A stretch of DNA of 64,000 nt from Bacillota bacterium (GTDB lineage: Bacteria; Bacillota; Clostridia; Clostridiales; Clostridiaceae): contig JAJXWJ010000002.1 in assembly GCA_021781655.1 (NCBI GenBank), positions 1-64,000 on the forward strand. Reading direction: 5' to 3'. The translations under genes and the position numbers were made by a program. Shown here in pieces: positions 8,751 through 17,015 of this stretch. Numbering within the stretch: position 1 is the stretch's first letter; each line of letters begins with the position of its first letter. Below the pieces are notes generated by a model. The model saw only the letters and a list, made by a program, of their open reading frames with translations, had not been told where the DNA came from and did no database searches.

Positions 8751-9066
8751 TCAACTTTCCCAGCTTAAGTTTCCAAACAAAGCCATCAGGCTCGTAAGTG
8801 CATTTGTTAAATCCATGTCCTGTATATCATCACAGAACAATTCAGTTCCCAGTTTCATAAAAGACTTAGAGGCTAAAAAAAAACACTTCGATTATCTGTT
8901 TCCATAAATTCGTACGATTTCTGCATCAGATAAGCTACAATCTGTGCTCAACAAATACAGACATTCGCTTTTCTTGTTTCGATTACGTAAAAATACTATT
9001 TTTACTGGGATAACATCCTTTTTAGAAACAACAAGAGAGCCCAAAATATGAGGTGTATCATAAGAT
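8751..9066 (-). pseudogene. decayed IS4-type transposase C-terminal fragment
   Basis: On the minus strand a frame with no start reads DTPHILGSLVV, VKIVFLRNRNKKSE, LLSTDCSLSDAEIVRIYGNR, then a TAA where family members have Trp, and continues FFLASKSFMKL and onwards to a stop at 8751. The YGNR and following K match the Y-(2)-R-(3)-E-(6)-K region of IS4-family DDE transposases, but the segment holding the catalytic Glu is corrupted. No terminal inverted repeats are evident. It is an insertion-sequence relic. Confidence 0.75.
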
Positions 9067-9270
9067 TAGCACCTCTTCTTTAAGTATGATTTTGATGTGG
9101 TAATCTTATTATACCAAAGATTTGGCGCTGTTTTTATGTCTATGCATCAATTTATAATGAAAAATATGACAGAAAATCTTAAGTTAATGAGTATATATAT
9201 ATAGATAATGAAATAAGTGAATCTTATCTTCAATTAGTTTAAGGAAAAAATAATAAAAGGGGTGAGAAGA
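9067..9270. other. AT-rich spacer before the CPBP gene
   Basis: No coding signal recognised. Together with the transposase relic at 8751-9066 this makes up the 630-base gap between the genes at 8093 and 9271. AT-rich repeats (tatatatata near 9192) could hold a promoter, but none is convincing. Confidence 0.3.
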
Positions 9271-10113
9271 GTGAAAAAATACAATCCATTTAAAATTTTA
9301 ATTGAAATTGAGAGGGGTGGAGTGCAAAGTACGTCTAGAGGTATTATAGGAAATATAGGAGTTGGATTTCTGTATTTAGTATTATGTACAATGTATTTGT
9401 ATCTTATTGTTTATGCTGGAATTTCAAATATAATAATATTATTTACGTACACGCTTATAATATCCATAATATTTTATGCATTTATATTGATACTATTCAA
9501 GAAATTATTCTGCTATGAAAATAGAGAGTATTTACATAAAAAAATCAATATGAAGATGGGTGCCTATACTTTTATATTAGGAGTTGGATTTACGTTGTTT
9601 AGTTGCATTACTTCATTTTTTATTAATAAGTATTTTAATACTAATAGCTTTAATAAAGCAATAAGCCCAATGTTATCGAGTTTGTCTTGGGTGATTATTT
9701 ATTCTTCTATTATAGGTCCTTTATGTGAAGAATTTGTTATGAGGGGAATTGTACTAGGTGGTTTATTGAAAAAGTATTCTTCCAAACTTTCTATAGTTAT
9801 ATCTTCAGTTATTTTTGGTATAATTCACATGAATCCATTACAATTCATTACAGCATTTGTAATGGGGTTATTACTTGGAACTGTATATGTAAAGTATAAG
9901 TCCCTGATTTTATGTATGATAATACACTGTGTAAATAACATTATGGTGGCAATAGCTACATATATGCCTGATAAGATAAGCTATTTAAAGCTATCAGAAA
10001 ACAATTTTTTTATTAGTTTAATATTTAGTTTTATTGGAGTTATTGTTATGATTATTATGATAATATTTTTGAATAAAGAGAATAAAAAGTGCAATTATGA
10101 AAGCATGACTTGA
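9271..10113 (+). CDS. CPBP family intramembrane glutamic endopeptidase
   Basis: About 280-residue polytopic membrane protein of the CAAX protease/bacteriocin-processing family. The active-site motifs are LCEEFVMRG (EE-x3-R) near 153 and FGIIHMNPLQF with the conserved His near 185, followed by IIHCVNN near 220. Around seven to eight hydrophobic segments are seen. GTG 9271 is favoured over GTG 9262, because AAAGGGGTG overlaps the latter. Such proteins process prenylated or peptide substrates or give self-immunity to bacteriocins. A small ORF with an excellent ribosome site lies 64 bases downstream and could be a peptide partner (inference). Confidence 0.85.
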   Translation: MKKYNPFKILIEIERGGVQSTSRGIIGNIGVGFLYLVLCTMYLYLIVYAGISNIIILFTYTLIISIIFYAFILILFKKLFCYENREYLHKKINMKMGAYTFILGVGFTLFSCITSFFINKYFNTNSFNKAISPMLSSLSWVIIYSSIIGPLCEEFVMRGIVLGGLLKKYSSKLSIVISSVIFGIIHMNPLQFITAFVMGLLLGTVYVKYKSLILCMIIHCVNNIMVAIATYMPDKISYLKLSENNFFISLIFSFIGVIVMIIMIIFLNKENKKCNYESMT

Positions 10114-10177
10114 AAAATATAATAATTATTCATATATGAAAATTGGACAAAAAAATTTTTAATAAGGAGGAATTAGT

Positions 10178-10264
10178 GTGAAAAACACTTACGATTTGGG
10201 AAGAAAGCGCGAATTTAATATAGATTCAATTATAGTATCTGTTTTTTTCTTCAGAGATTTCTAA
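10178..10264 (+). CDS. candidate 28-residue peptide
   Basis: GTG start 7 bases after a perfect AAGGAGG (10164-10170). The peptide begins MKNTYDLGRKREF and ends VSVFFFRDF, so it is basic in front and hydrophobic-aromatic at the back. It lies just downstream of the CPBP protease gene. It may be a processed or signalling peptide, or simply the remnant of a longer gene truncated by decay; nothing but the ribosome site and context supports it. Confidence 0.35.
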   Translation: MKNTYDLGRKREFNIDSIIVSVFFFRDF

Positions 10265-10668
10265 AGAAGAGAGATTCAGTATTCTGGATTTAAGGTATCT
10301 GAGGAAATAAGTTAATAATCTATATTGAATCTTTTGCATGATTTATGTACATCGACACCATAACAGATAGCAAAAACAATTTTCATGGCACAGCCTCATT
10401 AAATAAAATAGGGGAGAAAACATTGACTGAAACATCACTCATTTAACAAAGAGCTATAACAATAATTAGCGTTCAATATAATATATCCACTAATTTGTGC
10501 TTGAAAGATGATTCTTACTGTTTTAAATTGAGAAGTAATCTACGACTCACCTTGCCGTGTTTTGTAGTATATCTTCTTATCAAATTAATTATTGACAAGT
10601 GGTGGAAATCGAACACCATTTTCATTACTATTTGCGTCGCCAGCGATAGAGGCGAGATGGAGGTAAAC
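10265..10668. other. mostly non-coding accessory sequence
   Basis: An open frame from 10495 runs into the next gene but lacks a ribosome site. About 10530-10660 has a locally higher GC content than its surroundings (CGACTCACCTTGCCGTG, GCGTCGCCAGCGATAGAGG), which suggests imported or relic DNA. A TTGACA near 10593 could be a -35 box for the gene at 10669. I recognise nothing else. Confidence 0.35.
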
Positions 10669-11343
10669 ATGGAAGATAGAACTGCACTTATGCAGTACAA
10701 TTATGTTGAAGTTAGTGAAGAAGAGATAAAGAGATATGAAACTTCAAAGCTTAGTGATGAAGTTCTTAATAAAATTAAGAAAAAAGCTAGAAGTATATGT
10801 GTAAAAGCTAATATAGAAGAAGCGTTTGAGAAGGTGAAAGTGCAATTTGAAGATAATGAAGTTGTAAAGCATGTATTTTGGGAATTTATTTATATGCATT
10901 ATGCATTTATGGTACCAGCAGGGTATTCACTTGTTGGAGGGATTACGTTTCTGGAAAATCCAGTTAGAGCGGGAGTGATTTTAACAAACAAGGGTGTTTT
11001 TGTAATAGTAGCCAATAAGGATTATTATGCACTTAAAATAAAAAAATTTAGATTTAATGATATTGATTATATAGAAAGTAAAACCATGAATAGGAGACTT
11101 GTAAAATTTACCATAAAGCCAATTAAAAGTCAAGAAATAAAATTAGAGATACGAAGCGGTAATAATCATATTAAATTTATTGATTATGTTAGAAAGAACA
11201 ATATTAATTTAGATATTCGCATAACTAAAAATGGGATTAAAGATAATATAAAAACAGTTATTGCAGTAATATTTATAATATTATTTTTTATAATAAGTTT
11301 ATTGAGTGCATATAATGTATATATTAGCCAGATGCAAAAATAG
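10669..11343 (+). CDS. hypothetical protein with C-terminal membrane anchor
   Basis: 224 residues of unknown function. The N-terminal part is charged and cytosolic, the middle (about 85-185) is beta-rich and could be a PH-like domain (inference from strand pattern only), and the end is one transmembrane helix (TVIAVIFIILFFIISLLSAY) with a short tail. The ATG at 10669 follows GGAGGTAAAC; the upstream extension to 10495 has no such support. A sigma factor gene follows after 59 bases, and a membrane-anchored protein next to a sigma factor could be its regulator, but it lacks the usual zinc-binding anti-sigma motif. Confidence 0.7.
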   Translation: MEDRTALMQYNYVEVSEEEIKRYETSKLSDEVLNKIKKKARSICVKANIEEAFEKVKVQFEDNEVVKHVFWEFIYMHYAFMVPAGYSLVGGITFLENPVRAGVILTNKGVFVIVANKDYYALKIKKFRFNDIDYIESKTMNRRLVKFTIKPIKSQEIKLEIRSGNNHIKFIDYVRKNNINLDIRITKNGIKDNIKTVIAVIFIILFFIISLLSAYNVYISQMQK

Positions 11344-11402
11344 TGGACAGTTTTTTCAGTTTAATACTATTGGAATAAAAAAAGAGAAGAGGTGCTAATA
11401 AA

Positions 11403-11963
11403 TTGAATGAAAATGATGAGAATATAGTTGAGGGAATCTTGAAAAAAGATTTAAGGGCTTTTGAACTGTTAATTGAAACTTACGGTAGTATAATGAATAA
11501 TATTGTTGCATCGGTATTAAACGAAAGCCAAGAAAGTGAAAGTATAGAAGAATGCATAGATGATATATTAATGTGTATTTGGTGCAATATGGATTGTTTT
11601 TCAAAAGAGAAGGGAAATTTAAAATGTTGGATAATTGTAATATCAAAGAATAAGTCACTAACTTATAAGAGAAAATTAAAAAAGAATAGAATTACTGTAG
11701 ATATAGATAATTTTAATATACATTCTACAATAAATATTCAAGAAGATTTTTTAAATGAAGAAAATAAAAATTTAATATTGGAACATTTAAACAACTTAAG
11801 TATAAAAGACAAAGAGATTTTTATTAAAAGGTATATAAAGGAATGGTCAATTGAAGAGATTTCAAAGGAAATGAAGTTGACTCCAATATCTATTTATAAC
11901 AGGCTAAGCCGTGGCAGAAAAAAATTAAGGAAAAGCTTAAGTTCAATTAATAATGATAGTTAA
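11403..11963 (+). CDS. RNA polymerase sigma-70 family (ECF-like) factor
   Basis: 186 residues with a sigma region 2 (about 10-75, DLRAFELLIETYGSIM and DDILMCIWCNMDCF) and region 4 helix-turn-helix (about 120-180, LSIKDKEIFIKRYIKEWS, IEEISKEMKLTPISIYNR). Short linker and no region 3, as in ECF sigma factors. The TTG start at 11403 is placed 10 bases after AGAGGTG; no early in-frame ATG exists. The neighbour at 10669 is the only candidate regulator. Target genes are unknown. Confidence 0.85.
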   Translation: MNENDENIVEGILKKDLRAFELLIETYGSIMNNIVASVLNESQESESIEECIDDILMCIWCNMDCFSKEKGNLKCWIIVISKNKSLTYKRKLKKNRITVDIDNFNIHSTINIQEDFLNEENKNLILEHLNNLSIKDKEIFIKRYIKEWSIEEISKEMKLTPISIYNRLSRGRKKLRKSLSSINNDS

Positions 11964-12026
11964 GTAAATTTCATATTTTTTTAATCATTGAAATTAGTGG
12001 TAATTTATAATATCATAAGAGGTTGT

Positions 12027-12055
12027 AAAAATTAGCATATTACTAATTTTCTTTT
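12027..12055 (+). terminator. terminator after the sigma factor gene
   Basis: AAAAATTAG (12027-12035), seven-base loop, CTAATTTT (12043-12050), then CTTTTAT. Confidence 0.6.
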
Positions 12056-12131
12056 ATCTTGTTTTAAGTCAATAATTTTTGGCTATAATACAAGTAAATA
12101 AGTTGTTTACATATAATATTATTTATTTTGC

Positions 12132-12338
12132 TCTGGAGGACCACCAAGAGCAGTTTCACCTATTAATGAAGTTACAAAGGTTTTAGATTATGCCGTGTAT
12201 GTAATTCCACCAAATAAAATAATGATGGGTATACCGAATTATGGATATGATTGGACATTACCATATATTGAAGGAGGGCCATTTGCAGAGGGACTAGTAA
12301 ATCAAGAAGCAGCAGAAAGGGCAGTTAAATATACTTAG
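12132..12338 (+). pseudogene. fragment of a LysM-GH18 (SleL-like) gene
   Basis: An internal GH18 fragment without start. 12132-12332 aligns base for base, without indel, to 7352-7552 of the intact gene: both encode SGGPPRAVSPINEV, KIMMGIPNYGYDWTLPY and QEAAERAVKY or EAAERAVKY. It ends at an accidental TAG whose surroundings provide AGGAGG for the next gene. It is either the scar of a tandem paralogue or of a recombination that brought in 7.8-12.1 kb. Confidence 0.88.
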
Positions 12339-12350
12339 GAGGCATGATCT

Positions 12351-13202
12351 GTGGTTAAGAAAAGTTCATTAATGATAAAAAGATGTATTTATATAATTTT
12401 ATCAAGTTTTGTTTCTGCTTTAGCAGTAAACATTTTTTTTGTTCCTCATGAACTCCTAAGTGGTGGAATTGGCGGCATTGCTTTAATTATACAATATGTA
12501 ACTAAGATTCCTGCTGGATACTCTATAATATTTTTTAATATTCCTTTGTTTATATTTAGTGTAAAAAAAATTGATTTAGAATTTACAGTTTTAACGATAA
12601 TCGGCACAATAGCGCAATCGATATTTTTAATATTAACTAAAGATGTTTCAAATTACTATTATGTGAAAGATATTTTGCTATCATGCATTTATGGAGGAGT
12701 TTTACAAGGTGCTGCAGTAGGAATAATTATTAGTAATCATGGCTCCTTAGGTGGTTCTGATATAGTATGTGTTTATGCAAGAAAAACACATGACATAGAT
12801 GTTGGAGAAATGACATTAGCAATAAACTTCTTTATAATTTCTATTGGTGCATTATTGTTTGGTTTAGATATTGGGTTATATACGCTTATGACAATGTATT
12901 TAGTGTCATATTTTATTGATAAGGTAATTAAAGGCTTCAACCGTAAGAAATTACTTTTTATTATATCTAATAAAAGTGGTGAGATAACTCAAAAAATAAA
13001 AGAAGAGTTAAATAGAAACTCAACTTTAATACTAGCTGAAGGAGGTTATTCAAAAGAAGGTATTAAAATTATTTATTGCATATTATCTCTTGCAGAAGTA
13101 CCTAAAGCAAAACATATAGTTGATGAATTAGATAAAAGAGCATTCTTATCGATTTTGGATACTTCTGAAGTTAAAGGAAAGGGATTTAAGAGCGTTTTGT
13201 GA
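12351..13202 (+). CDS. YitT family membrane protein
   Basis: 283-residue integral membrane protein of the YitT/DUF161 family with a C-terminal cytoplasmic DUF2179 domain (about 195-280). Five or six transmembrane helices lie in the first 180 residues, with the family motif HELLSGGIGGIALII near 32 and GSLGGSDIVC near 130. GTG start at 12351 after AGGAGGCATGATCT. Function of the family is unresolved. It ends 2 bases from the convergent eutC stop with no terminator in between, so transcripts may overlap. Confidence 0.88.
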   Translation: MVKKSSLMIKRCIYIILSSFVSALAVNIFFVPHELLSGGIGGIALIIQYVTKIPAGYSIIFFNIPLFIFSVKKIDLEFTVLTIIGTIAQSIFLILTKDVSNYYYVKDILLSCIYGGVLQGAAVGIIISNHGSLGGSDIVCVYARKTHDIDVGEMTLAINFFIISIGALLFGLDIGLYTLMTMYLVSYFIDKVIKGFNRKKLLFIISNKSGEITQKIKEELNRNSTLILAEGGYSKEGIKIIYCILSLAEVPKAKHIVDELDKRAFLSILDTSEVKGKGFKSVL

Positions 13203-13204
13203 TA

Positions 13205-13975
13205 TTAAATTTTTAGCTCCACACCGCTCTTTTTTTCCTTAGACATAATCTCAATAAGATGAACTATTTGTGCACCAGCTTCAACAGGTGGAGTACCATT
13301 TTTATGAATGTTAGAAATAACAGTTCTTTGAGATTCTGGCTTATTTGGACTTGATTCGTAGGCCATATAAGCACTCATACTCTCTCCAGTTGCAAGTCCT
13401 GGTCTTTCTCCTACTAAAAGTACTGTAACCTTTGCGTTTAGTGCTTCACTTATTTTATCCATAGTTGCTACCCTGCCATACTTAACAAATATAGGAGTAC
13501 CTATTTTATAGCCGTTAGCTAAGGCTCCGTCAACAATAATCGGATAAATATCTTTTATATTCGCATTTATTGCATGAGAACTTAATCCGTCAGCCACAAC
13601 TATTTGAACATCGGGATTACTAATGCAGTTATCCTTTATAAATTGTATTGTGGATGAAGAAAAGCATCTTCCAAAGTCAGGCCGTGTAATGTATTGCTCT
13701 TTGTTTTTTATTAAAGTTTGGACTTTTATAAAAGATAAATCATCAACTACAGCTTCGTCAACATGTGACAATACAGAATCTATTGCTACTGCATGGTCTG
13801 CTCTGAAACGAAGGAGAGTTTCAGTTTTAAACCTATTTCCTGCTCTGCCTACACAAATACGTGCATTTGTAGACTTTTTTAGTCTAACGCAGCTTTCATA
13901 ATTTGATGGACCGTCGATTGTTACTCTATCAGAATAATTTATTAACGAAATATCTCTAATATATGCTTCACTCAT
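13205..13975 (-). CDS. eutC: ethanolamine ammonia-lyase small subunit
   Basis: 256-residue light chain of adenosylcobalamin-dependent ethanolamine ammonia-lyase, which converts ethanolamine to acetaldehyde and ammonia. Family segments: ARICVGRAGNRFKTETLLRFRADHA near 35-60, VVADGLSSHAINAN near 122, and LLVGERPGLATGESMSAYMAYE near 187. Start ATG 13975 follows TTAGGAGCGATAACT. It is the last gene of the minus-strand eut run, 11 bases after eutB. Confidence 0.95.
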   Translation of the reverse strand: MSEAYIRDISLINYSDRVTIDGPSNYESCVRLKKSTNARICVGRAGNRFKTETLLRFRADHAVAIDSVLSHVDEAVVDDLSFIKVQTLIKNKEQYITRPDFGRCFSSSTIQFIKDNCISNPDVQIVVADGLSSHAINANIKDIYPIIVDGALANGYKIGTPIFVKYGRVATMDKISEALNAKVTVLLVGERPGLATGESMSAYMAYESSPNKPESQRTVISNIHKNGTPPVEAGAQIVHLIEIMSKEKKSGVELKI

Positions 13976-13986
13976 AGTTATCGCTC

Positions 13987-15348
13987 CTAACTTAATGTAA
14001 AAATGGATGGGTCACCGGCAAGTTTTGTAAGTTTATTTTTCTTCATAATACCTAAGCTTTCCATCCTTCTTTGGAATTCTTCTATAGTACCTTTGCCTGT
14101 AATGTCTCTTAAAGTAGCTACATCATGAAAACTTGTGGTTTGATACATAAGCATTACATCATCACCACCAGGTATGCCCATAAAGTAGGTGCAGTTTGCC
14201 ATAGCAAGCAGTAGTGCTAAGTTCTCAAGATCATTTTGATCTGCTTTCATATGATTTGTGTAGCAAACATCAACTCCCATTGGAAGCCCAGAAAGTTTAC
14301 CCATGAAATGATCTTCAAGTCCAGCTCTAATTACTTGTTTACCATCATATAAATATTCAGGTCCAATGAAACCAACTACTGTGTTTACTAGAAATGGTTT
14401 GTATCTTTTAGCAAAACCATAGCATCGTGCCTCCATTGTCAATTGATCTGCTCCATGATGACCATCTGAAGAAAGTTCGGAGCCTTGACCTGTTTCAAAA
14501 TACATAAAGTTTTGACCTTTAGAACTTTTTTTATCCTTCATTAAAGCATAAGCTTCATCCATCAAGCTCACATTTATTCCAAAGGCAGCATTGGAAATTT
14601 GAGATCCAGCTAAGCTTTGAAACATTAAATCCATAGGGACACCTTTTTTTAAAGCTTCCATTTGAGTGGTAACATGGGCAAGTACACAGTTTTGCGTTGG
14701 GATATCCCATTTAACCATGAAATCTTTAAAGGCTCTCAAGATTCTTGAAATACTATCTATAGTATCAACAACTGGATTTAAGCCTATTACTGCATCACCT
14801 ATACCATAACTTATACCTTCCATAACAGAAGCCATTATTCCATCTATATCATCAGTTGGATGATTGGGTTGAAGTCTAGAGGACAAGGTGCCTAATTTCC
14901 CGATAGTTGTGTTACAGGTTGCAAGGTTTTCTATTTTTGCCGCCGCCGTAACTAAATCCATGTTACTCATTAATTTTGTAACTGCAGCTATCATTTCAGC
15001 AGTTAATCCATCTCTTATATCTTTTATGCCTAAATCGTTAGTTTCTAAAATAAACTCTCTAAAGTCACCTACAGTCATGTTTTTTATTTTATCGTAGGCT
15101 TTTTTATCTACGCTATCTTGTATAATTCTAGTTATTTCATCTTCTTCATATGGAACAACAGGGTTATTTCGTAAAGTTTCTAAAGTCATCTCTGATAACA
15201 CAACCTTTGCTGCTACTCTTTCAGCAGTATTTTCAGCTGCAATTCCAGCTAAATGATCTCCAGATTTTTCTTCATTAGCTTTTGCTAAAACTTCCTTTAC
15301 ATCCTTAAAGCTGTATGAATTCCCAAAAAGGTTTGTTTTTAAAATCAA
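13987..15348 (-). CDS. eutB: ethanolamine ammonia-lyase large subunit
   Basis: 453-residue catalytic TIM-barrel subunit that binds substrate and cobalamin together with EutC. Recognisable stretches are YSFKDVKEVLAKANEEKSGD at the N-terminus, LSSRLQPNHPTDDIDGI, GDAVIGLNPV and GQGSELSSDGHHGADQLT. An in-frame GTG at 15357 is inside the GAGAGGTG ribosome site, so the TTG at 15348 with 6-base spacing is the likely start. Lies between eutA and eutC. No shell protein, EutE or EutD gene is near, so acetaldehyde would be handled elsewhere; the enzyme may serve nitrogen supply. Confidence 0.95.
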   Translation of the reverse strand: MILKTNLFGNSYSFKDVKEVLAKANEEKSGDHLAGIAAENTAERVAAKVVLSEMTLETLRNNPVVPYEEDEITRIIQDSVDKKAYDKIKNMTVGDFREFILETNDLGIKDIRDGLTAEMIAAVTKLMSNMDLVTAAAKIENLATCNTTIGKLGTLSSRLQPNHPTDDIDGIMASVMEGISYGIGDAVIGLNPVVDTIDSISRILRAFKDFMVKWDIPTQNCVLAHVTTQMEALKKGVPMDLMFQSLAGSQISNAAFGINVSLMDEAYALMKDKKSSKGQNFMYFETGQGSELSSDGHHGADQLTMEARCYGFAKRYKPFLVNTVVGFIGPEYLYDGKQVIRAGLEDHFMGKLSGLPMGVDVCYTNHMKADQNDLENLALLLAMANCTYFMGIPGGDDVMLMYQTTSFHDVATLRDITGKGTIEEFQRRMESLGIMKKNKLTKLAGDPSIFTLS

Positions 15349-15371
15349 GATATTCACCTCTCAAAGCTATG

Positions 15372-16778
15372 CTAGTTTTTAAAAATTAATGTTTTAACAA
15401 CGACAGGTACTACACCAGCCAAAGGATTTCCAATATCTATATAATCTCCATTAAGAGCTTTTATATTGTCTAAGCAAATGACAGCTTTGGAAGCTTTCAA
15501 AATATTTTTAATTGCTAATCCTAAAGCTTTAGCAAAGTCATTTTCTACTATTATTATAATAGGATAGTCATAAAACGATAAAGCTTTAGTTATATCCTCA
15601 GCCATTGTTTTAATTTGGACATAAGACGGAGATTTTGGACCTTTAAAGGCTAGGGCAATTGCTAAACCCTCGAAGGGTTTTATTTTTTCAGTAACAATCT
15701 CGTACATATTATTTAAGTTTTCAGTTTCTGAAAATAATTTTATTATTGGTATATTTTTTATCGGCAGTACGTTGCTATCAAACATGACTGTACTACCACT
15801 AAGCTTAATGGAATGAATGCCAGCACCAATTACTGTAGCTCTTATTTTTTCAATAGGATTTAAAAGTATAATGTTATTAGTTTTATAGATTTTTCTTATT
15901 GAACATCCTAATAATGGACCAATATCTCCAAAACAAATAACATCTTCAAAATTATCTATACATATATTGTTGTATATAAATTCAGCAACTCCTCCTGAAA
16001 AACTTATAAAATCAGTTTTTATAGGTTTGTTTCTATGATTAATAAAAAGTTTTTCAGCACATTCATCTAATAAAACATCATTCGTTAATTGAAAAAATAT
16101 TTTTGCAAAAAAATCAGTAAGTTTTTTCAAATCTTCAAATTTTGGTTTGATTCCAATTTTTAAGTTTATGTTTAATTTAGGCAGTAGCCATTGGATTTTA
16201 GATGAAATATAAGTAATTGCTCCACCTTCATCAAATTTCACAAGTCTTCCGCCAATGTTCAGGGCGTAAGCATCAATGGCTTCTTCCTCCCAAAACATTG
16301 CAGCATTGGTAGTACCGCCGCCAACATCAAAATTTAATATTTTTGCTGTTAAGGATTTAGAAGTTTCGGAAGCCCCAGCCCCAAAACCAGCTAAAATTCC
16401 TTCTAAATCAGGTCCAGCAGTTGCAATTACAAAGTCACCAGCAAATTCTGAAAGTGAACTTAACACTTCTTCGGCATTTTCTTTTCTGGCTGTTTCGCCA
16501 GTTATAATTATAGCTCCTGTACTAATATCTTTTTTGTTAATACTTGCCTTGTTATACTCGAGGCTCAGTATAGCCTTAACTTTAACTAAATCGATTTTAT
16601 CATCCGGAAGTAAAGGGGTAAAATAAATATTACTTTTATAAATAAGTTCTTTTTTTGTTATTTTAACTTCAGGAATTAAAAATGTACTTACTGTATTTTG
16701 AATGTATAGTTTACTAAAAATCAACTGAGTAGTAGTTGTACCAATATCGATTCCAACACTTAATATTTCGTTTTCCAT
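15372..16778 (-). CDS. eutA: ethanolamine ammonia-lyase reactivating factor EutA
   Basis: 468-residue actin-like ATPase that exchanges damaged cobalamin on EutBC. N-terminal phosphate loop SVGIDIGTTTTQLIFSK; later FDVGGGTTNAAMF near 145 and FSGGVAEFI near 265 complete the nucleotide fold. The TTG at 16790 overlaps the GGAGGAGG site; ATG 16778 is the better start. The leader carries a terminator and twin ANTAR-type hairpins, so this is probably the first gene of an eutA-eutB-eutC unit under EutV antitermination. Confidence 0.92.
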   Translation of the reverse strand: MENEILSVGIDIGTTTTQLIFSKLYIQNTVSTFLIPEVKITKKELIYKSNIYFTPLLPDDKIDLVKVKAILSLEYNKASINKKDISTGAIIITGETARKENAEEVLSSLSEFAGDFVIATAGPDLEGILAGFGAGASETSKSLTAKILNFDVGGGTTNAAMFWEEEAIDAYALNIGGRLVKFDEGGAITYISSKIQWLLPKLNINLKIGIKPKFEDLKKLTDFFAKIFFQLTNDVLLDECAEKLFINHRNKPIKTDFISFSGGVAEFIYNNICIDNFEDVICFGDIGPLLGCSIRKIYKTNNIILLNPIEKIRATVIGAGIHSIKLSGSTVMFDSNVLPIKNIPIIKLFSETENLNNMYEIVTEKIKPFEGLAIALAFKGPKSPSYVQIKTMAEDITKALSFYDYPIIIIVENDFAKALGLAIKNILKASKAVICLDNIKALNGDYIDIGNPLAGVVPVVVKTLIFKN

Positions 16779-16825
16779 AACCTCCTCCAAGATTTTTCAT
16801 TATGCACAATTACCTTATAATAAAC

Positions 16826-16858
16826 AAAAAAGAGCTCAAAACTATAAGTTTTAAGCCC
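16826..16858 (-). terminator. conditional terminator in the eutA leader
   Basis: On the minus strand GGGCTTAAAACT (16858-16847) pairs fully with AGTTTTGAGCTC (16843-16832), allowing G-U pairs, and TTTTTT follows (16831-16826). Its 5-prime arm is shared with the ANTAR hairpin P2 at 16852-16867, so both cannot form together. Confidence 0.85.
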
Positions 16859-16946
16859 CATTGCTTACTATACTATTTGAATTTTTAAATTATTTCTCAC
16901 TTAATTTTAAAAATCACAACTAATAAAATATATGCTTCATTGCAAA
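16852..16946 (-). promoter_or_regulatory. candidate EutV (ANTAR) two-hairpin antiterminator
   Basis: Minus-strand RNA holds P1 near 16946-16931 (core TGC-AATGAA-GCA) and P2 at 16867-16852 (TAAGC-AATGGG-GCTTA). Both have six-base loops with A at position 1 and G at position 4, the signature bound by ANTAR proteins such as EutV. P2 overlaps the 5-prime arm of the terminator. The P1 stem is weak (three core pairs, then a mismatch) and the linker is 63 bases, longer than usual, so P1 is less certain than P2. Confidence 0.65.
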
Positions 16947-17015
16947 TGTTTTATTGGTTATATAAAGAATATCATATTAAATTGATAATGTAAAGATGTT
17001 TTTTTTATTAAAGTA

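Noticed and set aside
10495-10668. Longer N-terminus for the membrane-anchored protein at 10669
   Set aside because: No ribosome site at 10495; GGAGGTAAAC sits right before ATG 10669, and the upstream part has different base composition.
10515-10700. 61-codon minus-strand ORF (FHHLSIINLIRRYTTKHG)
   Set aside because: Overlaps the start of a well-supported gene on the other strand and matches no family I know; perhaps relic coding DNA but not supportable.
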